NCBI GenBank assembly: GCA_029065825.1
Contig: JAIEHQ010000133.1
Span: 1 to 25,541 of the forward strand
Reading direction: 5' to 3'
DNA: 25,541 bases
DNA from: Alistipes sp.
GTDB lineage: Bacteria; Bacteroidota; Bacteroidia; Bacteroidales; Rikenellaceae
Under the pieces are notes generated by a model. The model was not told where the DNA came from. It did no database searches and saw only the letters and a program-made list of their open reading frames with translations. This document shows positions 21,618-25,541 of the stretch, in pieces (position 1 is the stretch's first letter; every line of letters starts with the position of its first letter). The position numbers were made by a program, and so were the translations under genes.

Positions 21618-22202
21618 CTAACATAAAACCAGCTCTTTTTCCCGGATCATGCGCCGCAGGTTGATCAGCGCATAACGCATCCGCCCCAGCGCGGTGTTGA
21701 TGCTGACCTGTGTCTGCTCGGCGATCTCCTTGAAGCTCAGTCCGGAGTAGTAGCGCATCATGACCACTTCGCGCTGTTCGGGCGGCAGCTGTTCGATCAG
21801 GTTGCGCACCTCCTGCTCGGTCTGGAGGCTGACCATCCGGTCCTCGACCGTTCCTTCGGCGAAGCGCAGGGTGCCCAGCAGGTCGTAGCCGCTCTCGCTT
21901 TCATTGACCTGCTTGTGCTGTTTTGCGGCCCGGAAGTGGTCGATTACCTGGTTGTGGGCGATGCGCAGGATCCACGAAAGGAACTTGCCGTTGTCGGTGT
22001 AGCGTCCCTCGTCGATGACGCGGACCGCCTTGATAAGGGTCTCCTGAAGGATGTCGTCGGTCCGGTCGTTGTCCTTGACCATCATGTAGATATAGTCGCG
22101 GATACGACGCTCGTAACGTTCGATCAGCTGGGAAATGGATGTTCGATCGCCTGACAGATATTGATTAAGCAACTGCTGGTCGCTTAATGCTTTCTTGTTC
22201 AT
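21618..22202 (-). CDS. rpoE: ECF RNA polymerase sigma factor
   Basis: 194 residues. Region 2 (about 12-95) has YIYMMVKDNDRTDDILQETL and KFLSWILRIAHNQVIDHFR. Region 4 (about 130-185) has QLPPEQREVVMMRYYSGLSF then KEIAEQTQVSINTALGRMRY. This is the sigma-70 family, ECF group, in the form kept widely in Bacteroidota and usually annotated as RpoE. It directs core polymerase to stress or envelope genes; its targets cannot be read here. No transmembrane anti-sigma gene is adjacent, unlike FecI/FecR-type systems. The only downstream gene on the transcript is a 44-residue acidic ORF. The linker between regions (about 95-120) is Gln/Ser/Glu-rich. Confidence 0.93.
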   Translation of the reverse strand: MNKKALSDQQLLNQYLSGDRTSISQLIERYERRIRDYIYMMVKDNDRTDDILQETLIKAVRVIDEGRYTDNGKFLSWILRIAHNQVIDHFRAAKQHKQVNESESGYDLLGTLRFAEGTVEDRMVSLQTEQEVRNLIEQLPPEQREVVMMRYYSGLSFKEIAEQTQVSINTALGRMRYALINLRRMIREKELVLC

Positions 22203-22446
22203 AACTCTTTCTCCTGTAATTTATTGAGAGTATAGAGTGTTTCGATAGGCAATCTGGTTTTCGGTCGTTTTTCGCGGTTTCGGACAGGCCGGGAAGATCC
22301 GCTCCGGCCGTCTTGCGTCGTGCAAGATAGGGAATATTTCCGAAAAATCCAAATTTCGGGTCATTTCCGTACGGTCGGGACGGAGCGGCTCCGGGCCTGC
22401 GCGTTTTCGCCGTCGGGGAGCGGCAGGGTGTTTCCCCCCCCCAGGC
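22203..22446. other. Spacer upstream of the sigma factor gene
   Basis: No gene seen. It contains the probable sigma promoter (22323-22352) and an unusually long leader of about 115 bases towards the start at 22202. A GC-rich stretch around 22380-22440 carries a run of nine C just before the efp terminator. Confidence 0.5.
22323..22352 (-). promoter_or_regulatory. Possible promoter of the sigma factor gene
   Basis: On the minus strand TATCTTG (22323-22329) is one T short of the -7 consensus, and TTG (22350-22352) lies 20 bases upstream. The deviation may mean activation by another factor or autoregulation. Confidence 0.35.
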
Positions 22447-22480
22447 GAGAAAAAGGGGCGTACCGGGAAGTACGCCCCTT
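22447..22480 (-). terminator. Terminator after efp
   Basis: AAGGGGCGTAC (22453-22463) and GTACGCCCCTT (22470-22480) form a perfect 11-base stem with a 6-base loop. On the minus strand it runs into TTTTTCTC. Confidence 0.92.
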
Positions 22481-22511
22481 GGGAGACCGCTCCCTGAAAG
22501 TGGGGAGGAGT

Positions 22512-23078
22512 TTATTTGATACGCTCGTAGTACTCGCGCGTGCGGGTATCGACGCGGATCTTGTCGCCCGTGTTGATGAAAAGCGGCACGCGTACCGTCG
22601 CGCCGGTATTGACGGTCGCCGGTTTGAGCGAGTTGGTCGAAGCGGTATCGCCCTTGATGCCCGGCTCGGTGTAGGTAACCTCCATATCGACGATCGGGGG
22701 AAGTTCGGCCGAAAGGACGCTCTCCTTCTCGGTGTGGAACATGACCTCGACGATCTGGCCGTCGGTCATCAGGTCGTAGTTGGCGATCAGGTTCTTGTCG
22801 ATGTTGATCTCCTCGAAGGTCTCGGTGTGCATGAAGTGCGCGCCCAGGTCGTCTTCGTAGGTAAACTGGTAGGGACGACGCTCCACGCGGACCGGCTCGA
22901 TTTTGGCGCCTGCCGTGAAAGTGTTGTCCAGAACGCGGCCGTTCTCGAGGTTCTTGAGTTTCGTGCGCACGAAAGCGGGGCCTTTGCCCGGTTTTACATG
23001 CTGGAAATCGACGATCTGGAACGTCTTGCCGTCCAGCTCGATGCACATGCCGATCTTGATGTCTGCGGTTGTTGCCAT
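22512..23078 (-). CDS. efp: Elongation factor P
   Basis: 188 residues, the standard EF-P length with three beta domains: a KOW-like domain (1-64), an OB domain (about 65-127) and a C-terminal OB domain (about 130-188). The tip loop reads HVKPGKGPAFVR with K32 at the position that is post-translationally modified in many bacteria; whether and how it is modified in this organism is not visible. The second-domain VEVMFHTEKESVL and the C-terminal NTGDKIRVDTRTREYYERIK are typical. EF-P relieves ribosome stalling at polyproline stretches. It is monocistronic, with a promoter box 36 bases upstream of the start and a perfect terminator. Confidence 0.97.
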   Translation of the reverse strand: MATTADIKIGMCIELDGKTFQIVDFQHVKPGKGPAFVRTKLKNLENGRVLDNTFTAGAKIEPVRVERRPYQFTYEDDLGAHFMHTETFEEINIDKNLIANYDLMTDGQIVEVMFHTEKESVLSAELPPIVDMEVTYTEPGIKGDTASTNSLKPATVNTGATVRVPLFINTGDKIRVDTRTREYYERIK

Positions 23079-23113
23079 TGGAGTATGTTTTTTATGTAAT
23101 CGTTTCGAATGCG

Positions 23114-23121
23114 CAAAATTA
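23114..23121 (-). promoter_or_regulatory. Promoter -7 element for efp
   Basis: On the minus strand TAATTTTG matches TAnnTTTG. Start predicted near 23110, with a leader of about 32 bases. No TTG at the -33 distance. Confidence 0.5.
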
Positions 23122-23197
23122 CAAAAATTCTTCGAAATAGACTCTTCGTGTCTTTATTTTCGGCGGGCGGCGCTCCGTTTTTCCGTGTTGCCGGCGG

Positions 23198-23773
23198 CTA
23201 CTCTCCGCAGGGCGGGGGTGTCTGGCCGCCCGTCCAGCGGTAGCAGGGGAGGCGTATCCCGAGCTGCGCCGTCGTGCGCTCCACGACCGAGCCGCACAGC
23301 TCCTCGATCGTCGCGGGGCGGGCGTAGAATGCCGGCGCTGCGGGCAGGATGACCGCGCCGGCTTCGGTCAGGACCGTCATGTTGCGCAGGTGGAGGAGCG
23401 AGAGCGGGGTTTCGCGCAGCACCAGCACCAGCCGCCGGCGCTCCTTGAGCATCACGTCCGCCGCCCGCTCGATCAGGTTCGTCGAGACACCGGCGGCGAT
23501 GCGGCCGAGCGTGCCGGCCGAGCAGGGGATTACCGCCATTGCATCGTAGTCGGCCGAGCCGCTGGCCGGCGGAGCGAACAGGTCGTCGCGGTCGTAGCGC
23601 AGGATGCGGCGATCTTCGGGAAACCGGATCCCCTCGTAGCGGGCGACCTCTTCGGCCTGCCGGCTGAAGATCAGGGCTATCTGCCCGATCTCTTCCGAGG
23701 CGAGCAGGCGTTCGAGCAGCAGCCGTGCGTAGATCGCACCGCTCGCGGCGGTTACGGCGACGATGATTTTCAT
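23198..23773 (-). CDS. ubiX: UbiX-family flavin prenyltransferase
   Basis: 191 residues. MKIIVAVTAASGAIYARLLL is the UbiX/Pad1 start with the FMN-binding ASGA loop. MAVIPCSAGTLGRIAAGVSTNLIERAADV is the second flavin segment, split here around ST. RLVLVLRETPLSLLHLRNM (prenyl-phosphate pocket) and AVILPAAPAFYARPATIEEL complete the family pattern. The enzyme joins dimethylallyl phosphate to FMN to make prenylated FMN, the cofactor of UbiD decarboxylases. No ubiD is in this window. Its ATG overlaps the stop of the polysaccharide deacetylase gene by 4 bases (ATGA), so translation is probably coupled. The C-terminus is Pro/Cys-rich. Confidence 0.95.
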   Translation of the reverse strand: MKIIVAVTAASGAIYARLLLERLLASEEIGQIALIFSRQAEEVARYEGIRFPEDRRILRYDRDDLFAPPASGSADYDAMAVIPCSAGTLGRIAAGVSTNLIERAADVMLKERRRLVLVLRETPLSLLHLRNMTVLTEAGAVILPAAPAFYARPATIEELCGSVVERTTAQLGIRLPCYRWTGGQTPPPCGE

Positions 23774-24387
23774 GGGTTCGAGAGTTCGATGGTTTTGCAG
23801 CGGAGCCCCATGCGGCGGATCTGCTCCAGGGTGCGGGGCAGGGCGTAGCGCATGTTGCGGAACGACTTCTCGCTGTCGTGGAACACGACGATCGCTCCGG
23901 GTTCGAGGTGGCGGGTCACGTTTTTCAGGCACTTGCGGGGCGAGAGCGAACGGCTGTAGTCGCGCGAAAGCACGTCCCACATCACGATCGTGTAGCGCCG
24001 GGCGAGCGCCCGGGCCTGCGCCGGGGTGATGCGTGCGTAGGGCGGGCGGAACAGCTGGCTGTCGATCAGATCGTTGGCGAAATCGACATCCTCCAGGTAG
24101 CGCTCCAGGCTCATCCCCCAGCCTTTCTGGTGGGAGTAGGTGTGGTTGCCCACCTTGTGACCCGCTTCGACGATGCGGCGGAAGAGGTCGGGATAGGCTT
24201 CGACGTTCTTGCCCAGCAGGAAGAAGGTGGCTTTGGCATCGTACTTCTCCAGTGTGGCGAGAATCCATTCGGTAATGCCCGGGGTAGGACCGTCGTCGAA
24301 AGTCAGGAAGACTCCCTCCCGGTCGTCGATCTCCCAGATCAGCGACGGAAAGAGGCGGCGGATGATTTTCGGCGGTTTGAGTTTCAT
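23770..24387 (-). CDS. NodB-family polysaccharide deacetylase
   Basis: 205 residues. VFLTFDDGPTPGITEWILAT gives the first NodB motif (TFDDGP, with D31 as base and D32 as metal ligand). GNHTYSHQKGW gives the H82-x3-H86 zinc pair. RPPYARIT (114-121) is motif 3. VMWDVLSRDYSRS and IVVFHDSEKS are motifs 4 and 5. The enzyme would remove N-acetyl groups from a cell-wall or surface glycan. There is no signal peptide; a basic N-terminus (MKLKPPKIIRRLFPSLIW) might associate with the membrane. The ATG at 24387 is chosen because the in-frame start at 24411 lies within the -7 box. The gene overlaps ubiX by 4 bases, and the array of repeats lies directly upstream. Confidence 0.9.
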   Translation of the reverse strand: MKLKPPKIIRRLFPSLIWEIDDREGVFLTFDDGPTPGITEWILATLEKYDAKATFFLLGKNVEAYPDLFRRIVEAGHKVGNHTYSHQKGWGMSLERYLEDVDFANDLIDSQLFRPPYARITPAQARALARRYTIVMWDVLSRDYSRSLSPRKCLKNVTRHLEPGAIVVFHDSEKSFRNMRYALPRTLEQIRRMGLRCKTIELSNP

Positions 24388-24408
24388 GCGGCGGGGCTTC
24401 GTGTCGGA

Positions 24409-24439
24409 CAAAGATACGAAAAGTCGAGCGCAGAAGCAA
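24409..24439 (-). promoter_or_regulatory. Promoter of the deacetylase-ubiX operon, inside repeat unit 1
   Basis: On the minus strand TATCTTTG (24409-24416) matches the -7 consensus and TTG (24437-24439) lies 20 bases upstream. Start predicted near 24405, 18 bases before the ATG. Both elements are within the first repeat unit. Confidence 0.75.
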
Positions 24440-24557
24440 GCGCCAGCTTGATTATGCCGAGACCGGAGTATCTAAGGCGCAGCCAAAGTGCGAAAAGTCG
24501 AGCGCAGAAGCAAGCGCCAGCTTGATTATGCCGAGATCGGAGTATCTAAGGCGGAGC

Positions 24558-24590
24558 CAAAGATACGAATAAGCCAAAGGGCAGAAGCAA
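24558..24590 (-). promoter_or_regulatory. Second promoter-like element, repeat unit 3
   Basis: On the minus strand TATCTTTG (24558-24565) matches the -7 consensus, with TTG (24588-24590) 22 bases upstream, slightly long. A transcript from here would read through units 2 and 1 before reaching the deacetylase gene. Confidence 0.4.
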
Positions 24591-24806
24591 GCGTCAGCTT
24601 GATTATGCCGGGACCGGAGTATCTAAGGCGCAGCCAAAGTGCGAATAAGCCGAATGCAAAACCGAACTTATTCGAGTTTTGTTGAGGTGAAGTATTTAAG
24701 GCGAAGTTAAAGATACGAACAGCCGGGGCGCGATATTGTCGTCCGGTGCTGTCGGGGCCGCGGGCATCTTGGCTGCATCCGGAGTGCGCGGGAGCCGCAG
24801 GATCGG

Positions 24807-24832
24807 GGGGCGGGGCAACTCTGCTCCGCCCC
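24807..24832 (-). terminator. Hairpin after the class IV aminotransferase-like gene
   Basis: GGGGCGG (24807-24813) pairs with CCGCCCC (24826-24832), 10 bases beyond the stop on the minus strand. There is no T-run, so terminator activity is uncertain. Confidence 0.4.
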
Positions 24833-24841
24833 GGAGGGCAT

Positions 24842-25541
24842 TTACTGCCGCAGGATCAGCGGCAGCGTGCGGGCGATTCTTGCGGCGATGATGTCGGTGT
24901 AGAGGGCCTCCCCGCAGCCTGAGAGGGAGGTAATGCCCCGGTGGTCGAAGTAGAAGAGTTCGTCGAACCAGGCGAGCTGCTCCCGGCCGATCTCCTGCTC
25001 GGTAACGCCGAGGCGGGCGGCATCAATGGCCCGCAGGGCCTGGTCGCGTTCGATGCTCGGGGGGGCAGGAGGGGTGTAGATCCGTTCGCCCAGCACGGCG
25101 AACAGGGGTGCGTCGTCGGCCGCGCGCACCAGGTCGCGGCGGTCGCACCGGATGACGGTGGCGGCTCCGGCGGCGCGGACCAGCTCCCTGGCCCAGCGGA
25201 GAGTCTCCAGCCGCAGCGAGGTCGGCCGGTCGCCGAACGGAATCTCGTAACGGAGCGGAGCGGCCTGAGGGCGGAGCGAACGGAGGGCATAGCCGTCGTA
25301 GAGCGAGGGGGCCGACAGAACGAGCCGCAGCTCCTCGGCGGTCGTCGCTTCGATGCGCACGAACGAGGAGACCTTTGCCGGCTGCCGGGCGGTTTCGAGC
25401 AGTGCGGCGATCCGTCGTTCGAACCGCTGCGGGTCGGGGCGGAGGTCGTAGCCGAAGAGCGCCCGTATATGCTCGGCGAGCAGGGCGAGGTGCTGCGGTA
25501 GCAGCAGCGGCCGCAGGCGGCGGACATGCACCGTCTGGTAG
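24842..25541 (-). CDS. Class IV aminotransferase-like protein, partial, probably without catalytic lysine
   Basis: At least 232 residues; the frame stays open to the right edge, so the true start is outside. The visible N-terminus YQTVHVRRLRPLLLPQHLAL fits the class IV pattern (f-E-T-i-r ... g-rpl-l-heHl). Later APLFAVLGERIYTPP, SIERDQALRAIDAARLGVTE, then QEIGREQLAWFDELFYFDHRG and ITSLSG, match the fold IV order seen in PabC and BCAT. The stretch that should carry the PLP lysine (LKTLNR in E. coli PabC, KYADR in related proteins) reads DRPTSLRLETLRW, with no Lys. The usual Glu before the (A/S)-N-(I/L)-F motif is also absent (RAADDAPLF). This makes a normal transaminase or lyase unlikely. It may be a non-PLP or regulatory homologue, or use different residues. 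Confidence 0.55.
   Translation of the reverse strand, partial: YQTVHVRRLRPLLLPQHLALLAEHIRALFGYDLRPDPQRFERRIAALLETARQPAKVSSFVRIEATTAEELRLVLSAPSLYDGYALRSLRPQAAPLRYEIPFGDRPTSLRLETLRWARELVRAAGAATVIRCDRRDLVRAADDAPLFAVLGERIYTPPAPPSIERDQALRAIDAARLGVTEQEIGREQLAWFDELFYFDHRGITSLSGCGEALYTDIIAARIARTLPLILRQ

Larger units (their letters stand above)
24409..24731. repeat. Tandem array of four ~75-bp repeats and a partial fifth
   Basis: Units begin at CAAAG: 24409-24483 (75 bp), 24484-24557 (74), 24558-24634 (77), 24635-24707 (73, more diverged), then a partial 24708-24731 starting TAAAG. Each of the first three contains CAGAAGCAAGCG, a small hairpin CAAGC-gcca/gtca-GCTTG, GATTATGCCG, and CGGAGTATCTAAGGC before the next unit. 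The unit start alternates: CAAAGATACG in 1 and 3, CAAAGTGCG in 2 and 4, and AAAGATACG in 5. In 1 and 3 this is a perfect minus-strand -7 box. At the 2/3 junction GTATCT and AGATAC, with GGC/GCC inside, form an inverted repeat. The fourth unit has an 8-base inverted repeat CGAATAAG/CTTATTCG. No protein is encoded. Confidence 0.9.

Noticed and set aside
23878..24525. Plus-strand open frames running from the deacetylase region into the repeats
   Set aside because: They are antisense to the deacetylase gene, and their repetitive C-termini come only from reading through the repeat units.
24409..24731. CRISPR array
   Set aside because: The units are contiguous with no unique spacers, diverge along their length, and no cas genes are near.

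Overview
The window looks like a chromosomal segment of a GC-rich member of the Bacteroidota, most likely Alistipes or another Rikenellaceae; the genus is an inference from gene content and composition. The signs are: a ribosomal cluster rpmB-rpmG-DUF4295 (a Bacteroidota arrangement); many upstream regions with the Bacteroidota promoter pattern TAnnTTTG, several with TTG 19 to 21 bases upstream; few Shine-Dalgarno sequences; an Mpi-type serine invertase; FKBP-type lipoproteins; and GC-rich coding DNA with AT-rich promoters. There is no prophage, CRISPR array, rRNA or intact insertion sequence. Almost everything is housekeeping or small accessory genes, densely packed and well separated by hairpin terminators.

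Layout. Bases 1-2650 hold a redox/regulatory block: a flavodoxin-fold reductase (cut by the left edge) and an NTF2-like protein in one operon, a divergent HxlR regulator with a paired direct repeat between them, a solitary Mpi-family DNA invertase, and a nitroreductase. Bases 2743-6092 carry thiol peroxidase tpx, a YqaA-like membrane protein, an AI-2E family permease and a DUF5131 three-cysteine protein. Bases 6245-7331 hold a secreted PepSY-like protein and a ferritin, both on the minus strand.

Bases 7471-10346 form the classical DUF177-rpmF-plsX-fabH operon linking ribosomal protein L32 to phospholipid and fatty acid initiation, with a good promoter and terminator. After an unrecognised plus-strand gene (10507-10914) come rpmB-rpmG-DUF4295 (minus), cinA and a divergent quinone-type dihydroorotate dehydrogenase (minus), and pdxB (minus).

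Bases 15691-20070 are a plus-strand operon: ureohydrolase (agmatinase family), Na+/H+ antiporter nhaA and two FKBP-type lipoproteins, closed by a strong terminator. Then follow tRNA-Glu(CTC), a DUF3298-type lipoprotein, an ECF sigma factor with a previously easy-to-miss 44-residue acidic ORF downstream of it, efp, and an overlapping polysaccharide deacetylase-ubiX pair. Upstream of that pair is an array of four ~75-bp repeats plus a partial fifth, in which alternate copies carry a promoter -7 box. The right edge cuts a class IV aminotransferase-like gene that seems to lack its catalytic lysine.

The points most worth a second look are the promoter-bearing repeat array and its relative upstream of pyrD, the altered active-site loop in the dihydroorotate dehydrogenase, the small ORF and hairpin behind the sigma factor, the HxlR operator candidate, and the degenerate aminotransferase. 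I did not find a clearly new multi-gene system.
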